Assembly (NCBI RefSeq): GCF_032854445.1
Contig: NC_088300.1
Span: 52,490,984-52,554,983, forward strand
Direction of reading: 5' to 3'
Length of the DNA: 64,000 nt
Source: Liolophura sinensis
Lineage: Eukaryota > Mollusca > Polyplacophora > Chitonida > Chitonidae
Shown: positions 47,817 to 62,234 of the stretch, one piece after another
Position numbering within the stretch: the stretch's first letter is position 1
Layout: every line of letters starts with the position of its first letter
The notes under the pieces: generated by a model
Database searches by the model: none
What the model was told of the DNA's origin: nothing
The model's input: the letters and a program-made list of their open reading frames with translations, nothing else
Made by a program: the position numbers and the translations under genes

Positions 47817-50800
47817 TAATGCAAATTGATAGTAAAACATGAGAAAATCTGTAGACGGCATTAGGCAACCCCATAGGCTATTAACAAAAGTAGAAATTTC
47901 ATGTGTGCAGATAGAAACTCTTGAAAATAGTATATGTTGCATGTGCGTATTTTTTTCATTTGCTTAATATTTTTGCGGATAAAAACGATAGTTATTTTCT
48001 ATAGTAAAATCTGGTTATAAATAGTCACCAACATATTTTGAGACAGAGTTGCTGTATTTCCGCCAGGAATGTCATGAAAGCTACATCACATGTGAAGTTG
48101 CTCCGACAGTCTTGGGTTTAGCACGAACCTCTACACCAACTTGCATGTCACAAATAATCCGATGTTCTCTGAGGGCAATGAAAGCAAAACTATTCAGATC
48201 AAATGAAAAGAATTTAAACAACCTTAGATGCGAATTATTTCTTGGAAGAATATATCATCTATATGCTTGTTTTACTCAGCTATGGTTTTACTTTTGTTGT
48301 TTTTTTCTTTTTACTTAATTGTTCACAAAAAGCGATTTGTTATCTCAGACTGGAAAAGTAATTAAAAAAAAAGAAACGAGCTCTGAATTTTGTATTGGAC
48401 GTGTAGGGACATATCATCGTGTGATGTTATCTAGGTCGTTAACTTTTCGGCCGCTCCGTCATGTGATACAATCATCCTGCCACAGCCTTTTGGTATCAAT
48501 CAAGTTAATAATGTTTTAACACTGGGTAATTGAGAAGTGGTTTCGGGTGTCCGTGTGATGGGCTTCTCCGCCTGTTATCTCCTGTCCTATCCCTCAGCTC
48601 TTGTTTTAACGCGCGCTCCTACTTGTAGCAGCGAGTAGTGGGGGTAATATGGCGAACATATGCCGTGAGCCGGCGTTCTAACTCAGACGTAAGTGTGCTC
48701 CCTTAACACAGCTGTAACCCCGGCCCACGGGATGGAATGTCCTTCACTCCACCTCGAAGGCGTTTGATCTCCTACTCAGACTTCTGTAACAGCCATCTGG
48801 TTCCCTCCACCGGTCGGGGTATTTATCATAAGCCGACAAAAGAAATACCTGTGGGCAGGAATAGTAGCGAGTTAAATGATTACGTTAATAAGTATTACAG
48901 TGTAGACTTTGACTGACGTAAAACATGCTTTAACACCCGTCCACATAAACAAGCCAACGGCCAGCCGTTTTGCATCAACTTCTCAGCCTAAGTGTGTCCT
49001 TGTGGGTGATAAATGACACAGTCACCAGCAGTAATCCATAGTCTTTATCGCCTTATACTTCTATCGCTCTAGTCCGCCTACCTCGAACGTTCTTATAAGA
49101 CAGTGAAATATGGGAGTCGTGCTAATTCCGTAGACGCTCTCGATTCAGCACCCTGTCAGCTGTAATTAACATACTCACAACCGTTTCTGGTATACGCGGC
49201 GATTTGCGGGATTTCAACGCCCTTTTTCAGCAGCGTCAAGAGACATAAACTTCATGCCACACGCCACGAACTTGCGTTGTTTACTCCAATCAGTGAATAA
49301 ACAGTGAAATGAAACGGATGTTCATGTTTTTTTTTTATTGCACTGATACTCCTGCCCAGTAGATAATTGACATCAAAGTTTAAACTTGCAATCTTCTCTT
49401 CCGTCAGAAGTTAAAATAATGAAGATTAACTATGCAATTTTGACTAACCAAACTTCAGGGGTAGCTTTAAAGATTACATAGCTCTTAGCAGAATTTGCTG
49501 GCGGGAACTGCATATAGCGCCTCTTATATGCAACGACAGACAATTAATAAGCGGTTTTATTAATAGCAAATAATACAACGAAAGTTTTTTTTTTAATTTA
49601 AGTAGTCTTTTGATCCACCTCTGAGAAAAAAAACCTTCACGTAAGTCCAAATCAGTTACGACTACGCAGCTGAGAACAAAGTGTAACCACAGAGCAACTT
49701 GCACGAAAATGTGGAGAATAAGAAATAATGCCAATTAATCAAGAGCGAATCAGGACAAGATCGTAAAGTGTGTGTATTCGGTATGCGTTGATGGTGTATC
49801 TGTGTGCGTATGTGATGGGCGGCTGGTGTTACGTCCACTTTACGTTGACTGGTGTGTGTACTGGCAGTGAGTTGAGCTTGACGCTTTACATTGGGCTGTA
49901 TACCAGACTATGTCCATCCGCAGTTTGTATCAGTGTAAGTGTATACACTTCTCTCTGGTTTCAGATGGGACGCTTGGATAGCATGAATAACATACTATTG
50001 GCTTCAAATGACGGGAAAAGAACGAGGATGTCATTCCTTCGCGATCTGTTAAGTTAATATTTATGCCTTTGGTGAAAGAAATGGTATAAATTGTCAGCGA
50101 TTTACGCTTTATCTGTATTCTGCAGGCTTAGACTTACAAACTACACCAACATTACAACTACTTACCATGATAAACGGGTGGTTTAAGCCGCAAATTAAAA
50201 CATAAGCGATTTGTATCAGTTAACTAAATTCAGTCTGCGCTGCGGCTCGAATTTAACATCAGCTGATGGCATATGTACCCTTAACCGTGCATAATATAGC
50301 CACACATCTTGTAAAGGCTTAGAAAGTTATCGGGGTCGGGAACCACATCGCAATATCATGAGCTTGCATCTGACTACTAGTGTAAAATAACACATTACAT
50401 GAAAGTTTACTCGTATTTGCCTCGTCCATTTTGAAATTAATATCTTAAATTCATGTTTAATTATGAGAAGCAGCTAGTTACCAAGCAGGATGTAATATTT
50501 TGGCAGAAATTTCAATGGCAGTTGAATTCAAGACTCTGTATGTCAGAAATAAGGCTGAAAGGGACAAAAACAACATCTACACACGTCAAACACACTCCAG
50601 TGTTTGGTTTGATTTAACTGGCTCTTTTTGTGAGACTAAACACCAAATGTCGAAGCAAATACCATTGTGCTCCCAAAAAAGGGCATTGTGACTTTGTCCC
50701 CAAACTAAAGGATTTGTCACAGTGAAGTGCTTCCACGAGGCCATTAGATGTTTAGATTTTGATCTATAATTAGTGGGTAGGTTACGGTGGCCAACCACTC

Positions 50801-51479
50801 TGACAGGTGTAATAAAACCTTTGACCATTAGCTGACCAGTCAACTCAGACCATCGCTGACCTGATCATTGTAACCGAGTTAACGTTTATCGTGCCTTCAT
50901 ATACACACGCCTTTTCACGAAGACATTTTTAGGTGTTCGGGGACAAATCAGGAGATTTTAATCTATGACTTCAAAGACTCATTTCGTAGCGTATCTGAAA
51001 ACGTTATCAGAGTAATATATAAGTAGAAGCCAGATATGTGTTTGGCAGCCTCTGTATGAAAATGCCAGCATAAATGAGAAAGAGGTAAATGACATATGTC
51101 ATGAAAAGTTGTTCTGGAGGTTGATGAATAGAAAATGGATTAGAAGCGATTGAACTCTATCCATAACAATATCGAACTGGGTTGGTTTAATGACGCCCTA
51201 TATAAAGTAAATTATATGTTTTTCTTTACATGACTCCATGGTTAAAGGTAGCAGGAGCTTACTACCTAATCACCCCAAGAACTACTTGCACACAGCCACT
51301 TTTGGAAGACTGTCAACGCGGAGCTTGTACAGAAAAAATGCCCTCGGGGCAACCGCCCAGTGGGACATAACTCGACTGACTTTGAAATGTACAATTCGAT
51401 CCCAGTGTAGCCCCCATACTGCATGATAAATCACCTTCCTATCTTATCAAGAAATAATTTTCTTAACTTGTACGCCTCG

Positions 51480-51680
51480 TGTTGGCCGACTTGCTGCGAA
51501 GAAAAAGCCGTGTTGTCGGCGGATGAATGTGTGCTGCTCGTGACTGCGCCAGACCTGCGGAGGGACACAAGGGCGCGTCGCGTCGAGCTCCTCGCTCCGT
51601 CTCACCTCAGGCCCGGCCCTTGTTGTCCCTTCAATGGTATCCCGCTAGCTACCCACGGGAACCCTCGTAAACTTTGTCAC
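51480..51680. other. CpG-dense patch in the Lbx intron
   Basis: I count 15 CpG dinucleotides between 51481 and 51600, including GGGCGCGTCGCGTCGAG, in otherwise AT-rich, CpG-poor surroundings. An open frame of 108 codons (51423-51749) crosses it but resembles nothing I know. It could be an intronic regulatory element or an unmethylated alternative start. Confidence 0.4.
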
Positions 51681-52269
51681 TGTTATCTTACTTTAACATC
51701 TCTCCAAACACTGGACAAAGTATTAACTCGTTCATCAGAAAATATCTAGACTAGAAACAGAGATATAAATCTGTTTTGGCGTTGACTAAGGAAAGCAGCA
51801 ACACCTTTGCCTGTTCAGATCGCACCAGATTCAATAATACCCCATGAACGTCTCTTCCCTGGCAATTGAACTAACTCACAACTGGCTGTATTTTATCACC
51901 TATTTGTGAAATTAAGCACTGCAAACCGACCTAAATATAAATGCTTATATACCTTGATACATTATAGAGTAAAATTTGACACCGGCTTCTATTTAATATT
52001 AGGATATATTTTATGCACTTTAAATATCGTTAGATGGTCTTACATGAGTGATAAACAGAAGTTTATATATAATGTAATACATATACATATATTCCTTTAA
52101 TATAAACCAGGAGATTCAAATGCCTGCCTTCAAAATTAAAACAAAATATTTCTTACGTGAAGAAAGATGTTTTATCTGAACTACTCGATGCGCTTTCTGT
52201 GTTTGATACAAGAAGATATACACACACGCCATTATACATGTCAGGGAGTATCATTAAAATATTTTTCAA

Positions 52270-52395
52270 CACTGCTGCGGATGGTCGTGGGTTTCCGCGG
52301 ATTCTGCCCGGTTTCCTCCCACCATCATGCTGACCACCGTCGTATAAGTGAAATGTTCTTGAGTAAGGCGTAAAACACCAAAGAGATACATCAAT
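52270..52395 (+). mobile_element. 5'-truncated SINE copy inside the Lbx intron
   Basis: It starts at CACTGCTGCGGATGGTCGTG and runs through CCCGGTTTCCTCCCACC to TGAGTAAGGCGTAAAACACC. The head is absent. It is the only SINE copy I recognise between 33.4 and 60.6 kb. Confidence 0.75.
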
Positions 52396-55300
52396 TTTAA
52401 ACACTGTAACAATTTGTCTTCTCGATGGAAAATTCCCATGTAATATTGATTTTTCACATTGGCCAGATATACTTAATATGAAAACTGAGTGAACATGTTT
52501 TCACCTGTTGACAAGTGAAGCATGTATTTTTACGTCTTGCTTTAGGCTAGAAATTTTTGTTACAGAATTTTTTGTTTCAGAATCATTAAATTCAAAATAA
52601 AATTATTTTACAATATAAGAAATAACACTTTTTCTTCTTATTATCTAAAGAAGGTAACATCAATATATAACGTCCGAACAATGAACATTATATATTCAAA
52701 ACAGAACTGCTCAACCGAAATGTATAATATAGCAGATATATTTGCATATTTGTAAAATGGGGTTATCTCTTCAGTTAGACACTCCGTAAATTAATTCTTT
52801 CCATTTTATCGGGCTTTGACAACTTGTAAGGTTTTTTAATTTTACAAATTGTCGTTAGGCGCCGTGTCGATGTTGTGCAGATGGGGTTAGTGTCGAGCAG
52901 TTGTCCACACAGGCGTGAACATTCTGTGTCTCCCCCTCCCCCCACCAAATTCCCACCCCTCTCCAACCCTTCTCCAATTGGTTCTAATTCAAATGAACTT
53001 TTTTCCGGTTTGTCTGCTCTGGAACAAACGATTACTTTTTACGAGCTAATCAAGCCAGGAAAACAAGCTGAGTTTATTCGGGAGACGTCAGCAGTGAACT
53101 CGACTCATGTCATTCATTAGGCACTACCGACCACTGACCAGTGAGTGAGAGAGAACAGTTAACAGATGGTGGTGCTACAGTCACCACTGATGAAGCCGAA
53201 GAGCTTCTTAATCAGATATCGTTTCCTCGAGACATAAACCTCTGACAGCTTCTATTACATCCCCGACAAACCTCCCTAAAACAAACAGTCTCCAGAATTA
53301 TTGGCCTTATCGTGGAAAGAATGAGCTATTGTGACTGGCTTTTGTCAGTACACGAGAGACCGCCTGTTGTATGTCTATACTCAGGTTCAGAGAATCAGAG
53401 TTGTAACAACATGTTTACTTCAAGATTTTTTTAAATGATCATTTTTTTCTCAGTAGGTAGATAACATAGATGTATTTTCAAGAAGTGAATATACAACGTG
53501 AAGAGAATAATGTGATGTAAATAAATAAATAATAAAGAAAGGTTTAGGTTTTCTCTGCTACAGTGTTGGCCCTATATGTTTAGCTATAAAAAGTTTGAGT
53601 ATAGTTTGTTATTCTGGTGCTATATTGCGTCTTATTACGCCTTATTACTCTAATTTGATGTGTACTTCTGGAAATAAAATAGTCCGAGTATTTTACTGCT
53701 AAGTAATAATTGTTGCTTGTATATTTTACGCATAGGGCGTCGCATATTTTTAATAAAAGAAAAAAAAATAACAGAGCCAAAAAGAAAACGACAAAATAAT
53801 AAAATGAGAAAAATAACTTAGAATAGCAAGAAAACAAATTTTAAAAACTCATCACGTAGCACACTGCCCATTGATACCTGCCGTGGTCCGTCATTTCTCC
53901 CACCCACCATCTGCTTGCACGGGAGTCGGGAAGAATTGTGTAGAGATCGCTGACCCTGTTCCGCCCCCTCCCTCCCAACCAGTGGGATCTCTGCCACTCT
54001 GTATTCAAAATATATCAACCAAATCAGAACAGCAGCTTTGTCCATATAGATAATGGAGACGTTCGTATGTAAACTTGGAAGTCAGAGCTACTTGCTTTTC
54101 TTTTTGTAGTTCTTCTGTGTGCCAGCTGACTTCGCCCAGCTATAGCTGTTCACTGTTTTATTTACATCTTCAGTATTTATCTGCTTTGCATTTCCTGGTT
54201 TTAGTTTGCCGAATTTATTTCACATGCATGACACAAATATTTTCTGTGTTGAACCAAAAAGGCTTGTGTCCGGCTAATATGCACAGAGCCGTTAATGCCC
54301 AGACCTTATGGTTACTCGAATTAAAAGCCCGACTGTCTTTGTTGAGGCAACAACTGTTCTTGAGTTATATTCATAAGCCATTGATTCAAGAACAGTATCC
54401 TCAAGTCTGTCCATGTCCGACTACCTAACTTGACGTCTTACGGATTAAAGTTCGACAGTGATGGATGGATAGTTTCATTGGTCGCGAGTAGACATTAATT
54501 ATTCAAATATTAAGTCTTAAAAAATGACATTCAGCACTCAGCGGTCTGTTGGAAGCCGTATTTGAATATAAGAAATATTTTGGAGCAATACACGAGTCAA
54601 GTGGAGTAAGAAGTGTTGCTGGTATTTACATGGCGGGGTGTAATTGATTGAGGTTATATTTCGTTACCTTGTAATGGCTAGGCTTCCTCGGCCAGTACAC
54701 TGCTCGTACACGCATGACTTGTGGCCGATGGAATTAGATGGCCAGAGCCTTTTACAAAAACTCCCCATGTCCGGTCATATACACAATCATCAGACTATCG
54801 GGCAAAATCATCTGTTCACCGCACCTTTTTTCTCTCTCCTTAAATGCTGTTTTCTGAAAGCTTCTTAATAACAAAGCGGAATATTCAATTGATACCTGTC
54901 ATTCATTTGATTAATTACATAAAGGGCTGTAAATCATCAAACATTGACATTTAGATGATCGAGATAACATAAATAATGCGGGACGTGAAGAGTCCAGCTC
55001 CATTCTTGACAACGTGAAATGTCAATCACGGCATCTTGATGGACGTCGTGAGAACAGAGGCGGTAATGTTCGCCAACTGTTCTTCCAACTTCCAACAAAG
55101 ACGCAGAACTTTGAGAACAGAAACAATATCTTGATATCAATCAAAAAGCCATTTTTGATATCACGGGATATACTTATTTATAATCGACTTTTTCGATTTT
55201 TAATACTTTAATATAGTTTTGTCATATTATTTGCCATAGATTTATGTGTCATTAAAATTAATAGCCTTTCAAAATAAATCAACAAAATGAATAATTTAAG

Positions 55301-57834
55301 ACGTACTAACAACCTTGAAAACATAATGTAATATTATATACACCCACTAGTATCCTGACGCACAACAACTCGCAGAAATTCATTTTGGATATATCTGTGA
55401 AACATTTTAAGAGTGTGTAGATATTTAATTGTCATTAGCTTCAATGAAAGTTAAAATGTTAATTTCAATTTGAAATTAAATTTCAGTTGAACCGTGTTTA
55501 AAGTTTTATTTTGATGTCAGTAAATGTACAATTGAAGAAAAACATCTTAAAAACAAAAGAAAAATTTTAGCTCATTTGATATTATTAGAGGTAAACACAG
55601 ACGAATGTGTCTAGTTTCTAATAACATCTAAATGTTTTCACTATTGACTGTAAAAGAGTTTTTTTTACAAACTGTGTAATTTATGAACTGTTGTTACCAT
55701 CATTCAGCGTTAAATGAAAAAAAAATCCAGTTCATTTCACTTTATTGCTGTAACCGAGTGATAAATGAGCAGTGTAGTCTGGGTAAACTTCGTTGATGGA
55801 ATACATAAAACTTTAAAGACGTATCAAATAACACGCGTATAAGCTGGCTGTCTCGATGTAACCAATCAGGCGTTTCGACATAAATCACTGCGTCTGTATC
55901 GCTACTGTCACAAAGTTTAGCCAATGAGCGTGTGTTTCTCTTGACTGTGTATACTGATTTAAAGACTGGTGAAAAACTGATATTAGGTACAAATAGAAAT
56001 TTAATAAACGTTTTAAGAACTTAATATTACATTTACACATTTCTATGTCAAGATCAGTTGTTGGGCGTCCCTGTTTGTCATCTCTTAGTGTTATAATTTA
56101 TCGTTTTCTTACAACTGTAACTGTAAACTTTCGATGATTTCATAGAAACCACCCCTCCCCCTCCATCTAATCTCTCTGCTGTACAAATTGTAGTACAGAA
56201 GGGTGATTATTTGAAGAAAAATCACGTGAAGTTAAATGTGGTTTACTGCAGTTTATGGCGTAAAATTTTACATAATTTTTCGGTCTGATTGATGAATAAA
56301 GGGCACTTCTTGTGCGAAACATGTTTTCAAATATTATTTCATTACACTTTTTGAGTGCAAGGGTATGTAGGCAACAATGCGGTGCTTTAGTACAAGTGAA
56401 ATATCAAGTGTACCAAGACGTACATGATTCAATCCGACACAGTTCATAAGTTTTATTATGTAACCTCGACACGGATAGTGTCGGCTTTATGAATGCATTA
56501 TTTTGAAGAAAAACTTGAAAATTCAAAATGCCACATACTGTAGGTATTATTGCTAAATATTTGCTTTAAAATTATATTGTTTAAAAAAATCCTGACGGAA
56601 AAGCAGGATAAAGAAAATTAAGAACACTACTCGGGACCACAAATTGTATTTAGCGAAAAATCGTCGAGTTTAGCCAAAGTAATCTTAACAGCCTCCATTG
56701 ACGGGTGTGAGGGATTGGTGACAGGTGATCACGAAGCGGCAGAGATCACTTATCGCGCCCCTCGGTCCCTGAGGTGCAGATGGTCGGGCTCTGTTAAAAA
56801 TTACCCCGGCTCTCATATCAACGCTTAAGCGAATGAGAGAAACATTATCTGATTTGAAAATAACGAGCTTATATAAATAGAACCCGATAGCTCCTGGTTT
56901 GTCTATTTACTTCATCAAGTGTTCGTATAATTACGCAGATGGAAATGCCATATGTAGTTGTCATTGTGTCTGTAGAGAGAAGTTCAAATTCATTCGCCAG
57001 TTTACAGGCTAACTTCGAAGCCACATCTTTGTATTGCGGTAAATGTTCACTTTTTTTGTTAAAGCGAGTTGTTTGTCTTGGGAATAGGGATCATGACCTT
57101 TAATAAACAACTGTGACGGGAAAATGGGACAGTTACAAGAAAAGTAGTGTGAAATGTGTGATAAATATACCAAGAAAAAATTTGTAAAAATGTGTTGTAA
57201 TGTTTCAGAAGGCCCAGTTTACTTGTTCACACTCAGCGTTTGTAATGCAAACTTGCATGTTAGCTTTATACATTGGTTACTTGTTCAGGAATGTAATATT
57301 GTTAAAATATAGTTATGTATGGACTTAACATTTGATAAACTCTTTTTATATTTTGTAATTCCATTGACCATTACGCAAATTGTTTTCATCCTAGAAAGTA
57401 ATTGAAATTTTGTACATCTTTTCTTCATACGTGATTGGCGAAGGTTGATCTTATTTAACATTTAAAAGAAAGTGAATTGTCCATATTCGTTAACAGATTA
57501 AAACTATTTTAAATTAATAATTATCATATTTTTGATATCTGGAAAAACAATGACATTATTTTAGATTTTTAAGATAATGAAATTATGAAAAGAATATTGA
57601 TTTACAAAAAATTACATTCTATTATAAAATATTTTCTCATCAAAAGAATATTCCCTGTTGATTTTGCTTTTTATTTTCTTACTCCAAGAAGCAATGATGT
57701 TGTTAAAATTTCCTTGTGCAATATAATTTATATAAAACATTTTTACCTCCTGATTCTGATTAAATTGTGTTCATTAAATAGAGGCTGGATTTTTCTCTGC
57801 AATTTATGATTTATATGAATTTATACATTTTCAG

Positions 57835-58307
57835 ATGATAAGAAAAGGGATCCAGCAACCATGTTTGGGAAAAATCAGCCACCAAAGAAGAGACGAAAAT
57901 CACGAACAGCTTTCACGAACCAGCAGATTTATGAACTGGAAAAAAGGTTTCTATATCAAAAATATTTAACTCCGGCCGACAGGGACGAAATTGCCATGAA
58001 TTTAGGTCTAACAAACGCCCAAGTAATCACGTGGTTTCAAAACAGACGAGCAAAGCTGAAACGTGACTTAGAGGAAATGAAGAACGACGTGAACGCCGCT
58101 AAAAGACTGAATCTACAGGCAGGCGACAAATGTTCCGAAGAGCATGCGCAAGACTTGAGGGAAGCGGAAGCTATGTTAGCCTCAAAATACAATATCAAAG
58201 ACAGTTGTAGAAGTAGCATAGAACCGTTTACTCGTGCTATACAAAATGATCCGGAAAATTACAAACTTCAAAAACACCCAACGAAGGGGAACGAAAGAAA
58301 CAATTAA
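57835..58307 (+). CDS. Lbx: Lbx (ladybird) homeobox gene, coding exon 2 with the homeodomain
   Basis: The acceptor TTTTCAG ends at 57834. The first two bases complete a GAT codon with the last base of exon 1, and the frame runs on to TAA at 58305. The homeodomain is residues 221-280 (about 57891-58070). By homeodomain numbering it has F8, L16, F20, W48, F49, Q50, N51 and R53, with the Thr47 seen in the Lbx and Tlx classes of the NK-like group. KKRRKSRTAFTN at its start and the RRAKLKRDLEEMK end are hallmarks of Lbx. The stretch just before it (ATMFGKNQPPKK) also aligns with Lbx proteins. The tail of about 78 residues is polar and not recognised beyond the family. The full product is 358 residues, longer than vertebrate Lbx (about 280), mainly through exon 1. 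Confidence 0.95.
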
Positions 58308-60027
58308 GTTCCTATCAGAATTGACATTGACTAACAGCTAAAAAGTGAGCCCCTGCTCATACCGGACCTCCTAAGACTTCAAAAGACTCGTATACTGTGA
58401 TGTAACGATGGGAACGGTGATTGATGTAGCAGAAGTTTCGCGGAATGCCAAAAACAGCTGAACAAATCTCCTAACTTACATTTTTTTATTATTGTTTGCT
58501 GCCTTTATATTTGGAAAAGGTCTTAGATTCGGGAGACGTCTTCTTGTACACATCAATCTTCACCCATTCCTAATACGCTAGAATTTCGGTGACTGTGAAG
58601 TTGCCATCATTTCATCATATGTCTTTGGCTTCCTTTTTTTCTTGTTGGATAAAAGAAGTTTCTTATGGATATTTTTTCTGCTTTGTACATTTAATTACTT
58701 ACAGATATGTGCAAAAAACCCCATAATTATGAAGAACTCAGTTATATATTGCGTTTTCATTTACGAAATGTCCAAGCGATATTTATTTGTATAAATACGA
58801 AAACGTGGTTTGCGATTGATGGACATATTTTGTCCTTTCCTTTAAAGTTTTTAGAAGCGGCGTGATTCTGAGGAAAAGATTATCACATTTCTATAGAAGG
58901 ATAACGGTATCTGTGCGCAGTCAGGGCATGTATTCATTGATCTGTGTGATATATTAGAGGCGTGCACCTGAAATATACGTGATCGTATGCTCACATTCCC
59001 ATTTGATTGCGTAATTTATGACCAACTCATATAACTAGTTTTCTCAATGCACACATGCGCAGATCTTAAAGTATAAAGTATCCACATCTAGATGCGAAGT
59101 TGAGACTAACCATTGTGCTCGTGTTAGAATCGGGGTCCCATTGTTCGTTGAAAAGGACATTTACAGACACTAGTATGGAGCTGACAGAAAGATATTAATA
59201 CTGATAGTAAAAAAAGATACTAAAAATTATGTTATTCTGCAATGGAAGTTACACAACTTGACTCCCACAAACATTCAACGGTGCAGCCATTTTTTCTTTA
59301 TTTGTCCGTTCTTGAAATGAGCACAATTTATCACACTTTACTGGACACTATTATAACATATATGAAGTATAATCATAAAACTGGCTGAAAATGGTTTAGT
59401 AATCCCTCCTTCCCACACAAAAACTGACAAGTAAACAATTTTCTGCTGGTAGAAAAAGTGGTAGCACAGCCCTACGGTATTGACTGAACATAATTTTGTC
59501 TTCCACACGCAGTGTCTGTTTTTTTTTTTTTTTCTTTCTTTTTATTTTTTTTTTTACCTCTATCCAATTTCATGAGAGTGTTCACCATTTAAAGAAATAA
59601 GTACAAGGTACTTTTGATATCACGCTTCTCACTTACTTCGCAAGTTACTGCTCATAAATTCAAAATGAGGGATGCAAATCTCGCACATTTGAACATTTGT
59701 TCATGAATGCTCATATGGTCGATGGTGGGAGGGAAAACACAAAATGCGTTTATTTTTCTCAGCTTTATGCGCCCATAATCTTGTACATTTCTGATGTACT
59801 CTTGCAATGCTGCCATCAGGGGTCGGTTTTCGCCGACATTCCGCCCTCCGTGACCTCATATGTTATTGACCTTTGACTTGACATCATAGAGGGCAGGCTG
59901 ACAAGACTTATCAAGCACACGCCAGAGGCAGCTCTCCCGCGGCACAGTGTCACACTTCACGCAATCTCCGCTCCACTAAATTGCATTAATTGCAAAAGAA
60001 GAAAAAAACATGCACAATTTCAATAAA
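58308..60027 (+). other. Probable Lbx 3' untranslated region and flank
   Basis: The stretch after the Lbx stop is AT-rich and holds no recognisable gene. I found no canonical AATAAA before 60022-60027. Weaker TATAAA variants occur near 58790 and 59071. A T-rich pyrimidine run lies at about 59518-59558. The real end of the transcript could be anywhere in this interval. Confidence 0.3.
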
Positions 60028-60684
60028 TCAGTTAAAAGTCGTAGAAGAACAACAATGTGCTAGAAATAAACAGCCATATGTGCATTTACGTATAGTTGTG
60101 TGTAACAGCTACATGCGAAGACATTAAACTTCCCTCGATAAATGGACGAGTTAAGCTCACAGGGCACTTCAGCCGATTTCTATCGTTGTTTAATGATGTT
60201 ATTCTGAGGTAAACGGGAATTTTGAGAAAAGCAAAAAATGTTCTAAACTACCATGTGACTTGTCATAAGTGTTAGGTAACCTTTTTTATACATTAATTTA
60301 CCGATCACCTGCCTCGCTGTGTTGTGAAGGCATAAATGACAGGAACTTCTAAATTCATAAATGCTCAGCTCCTCAATTTTCCTTGTCGTTTGTTTACTTC
60401 AAATAACTTGTGTAAAACATTTATCAGAATTGTATGTTAAAGTAAATATGATTAAAATACTTTCCCTGACATTTCTGTCAGGTCACATGGTATAGTAGGA
60501 CTTGTGTTACCTTCAGTGGTGAAAGAGTTCAAACTTGAAACTCCCCTGTGTTTCAGCAGTTACCATGTCACCAATTATCTGTGACCAAATCAGGCAGTCG
60601 TTGATGCTCTGGTTTACTCTCCATGCTGAAGTCTTTACTATTATAATTAATCCCAAGTTGACCATTCGTGCTATAATGAAACTC

Positions 60685-60850
60685 CCGTACGTGGGAAGGT
60701 TTCCAGCATCATGCGGATGGTCGTGGGTTTCCCCCCGAGCTCTGCCCGGTTTCCTCCCACCATACTGCTGGTCGCCGTCGTATAAACGAAATATTCTTGA
60801 GTACGGCGTAAAACACCAGTCAAATAAGTAAATAAATAAATAAATATAAT
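60685..60850 (+). mobile_element. 5'-truncated SINE copy
   Basis: Starts at CCCGTACGTGGGAAGG, keeps the whole body and a long tail of AAAT units (about 60828-60850). The tRNA-like head is missing. Confidence 0.8.
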
Positions 60851-62234
60851 AAAATTTTGTCTCCTGAATCAGTGATTTATTCTGGTAGACCCTATTATCT
60901 AATGAATAAGCAAACCTAAAGTGGACATTCTGCATCAAGCGACTCTTGGGATATCGGCTTTATATCACAGTGCGGGCTTTACAGTTCCATGTATGCCAGT
61001 GCACTGTAGACAGCGTTTAACTTTAAGCAGTGCCCTGAGGTTATTACAGACATGTCAAGGTTATAAACCGTCCAGTATAATCTGAAGTATCAATGGGTGT
61101 GGAAAGGAGCGAACATCGAGCGTCAATCGGTGCACATGGTATTTGGTCGTAACAATAGAGTTTGTATTTTCATAAGCATTTCTTTTGAAGATGTATATAA
61201 GGCTAATACATTTCCTACATATAAAGGTACGGGTTTCTCCGCAAAGGAAATCCAATTGTTGAGGTAAACCAGGGCTCTGTGATCATATTTAACATTAAAC
61301 CGTCACTTCATGAATGTATCTATAGCCGTATACGCAGATCTCTAACCGCAAAGAGAGCGTATGTCCTGTCCTCTCATAATCTCCAACAGATTTCTTCTAG
61401 CGTTTGTCGCCTTGACACATTAAAAGAGTCTAAAACGTCAGTAGCGTATATCTAAAGACAGAGTTGTATAGAAAAAGTATTTTATTGGATTGGCCCATGA
61501 GAACTCTAAATTACAGGGTAGTCGAAGCGTGGGGCTGCAGACGCAGTGCATGCGCGGTAGTGATGACAGGGCGGCCCCCTAATGACAGGATGACCAACAA
61601 TCATATGACGGTACGACCACAGACGGCCAACTCACAGGCTTGACGCCACAACAACGACAGCCTATTCTACCATAGTACATATTAAAACCTAGCCCCTTTT
61701 ATTTAAGGTTTCGATCTGTTTGTAGCCATTGTTATGTGAAGTGAGCGCGCATATATACATTGCCCAACAGGTTAGCCCCTGTGTGTTCCTGACAGTGATA
61801 TATATGTTCAGTCAGAATATACTTTTGGGCCAGTCACACGTTGTCCTCGACGTAAATTCTGCTCCCTAGAAATGTTAGTCCCACAGAACTAGAGATTGCC
61901 ACATGAAGAAACAGGGCATCAGCTTTATATGAAATATTAAATTCAGCCATTCATTATTTTTTGTTGTAGCTGATCTGCCTTTATCTTTTCAAATCCATGT
62001 CTTCGGAGAACGTACGAAAATGTTTCATTCAGTGATTACTTCTCCGTGTTTGGAATTTGTGTATTGTCCTTATATATGTCTTATAGTACACATTATTCAT
62101 TCAGGCTGTTTTAATTCTAGCAATATTACGCCCACTGATTTATTTGATTCATTAACGTCACACTGTAGAGTTTTTCACTTGAACAATAACTGTGATTTTT
62201 ATTTATGAAAGAAACTGGAGTGCCTTTGTTTAAA

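Larger units (their letters stand above)
44429..57834 (+). other. Lbx intron 1 (13.4 kb, phase 1)
   Basis: The intron lies between GTAGGT at the donor and TTTTCAG at the acceptor. It splits a GAT codon 19 codons before the homeodomain, the usual place of the single intron in Lbx genes. Within it I recognise a poly-C run near 47000, a short direct repeat near 47770, a CpG-dense patch near 51.5 kb and one SINE fragment near 52.3 kb. The open frames in it show no family resemblance, and no extra exon is needed to join the two coding parts. Confidence 0.85.

Noticed and set aside
58037-58219. 60-codon minus-strand frame under the homeodomain exon
   Set aside because: Shadow of the real Lbx coding frame.
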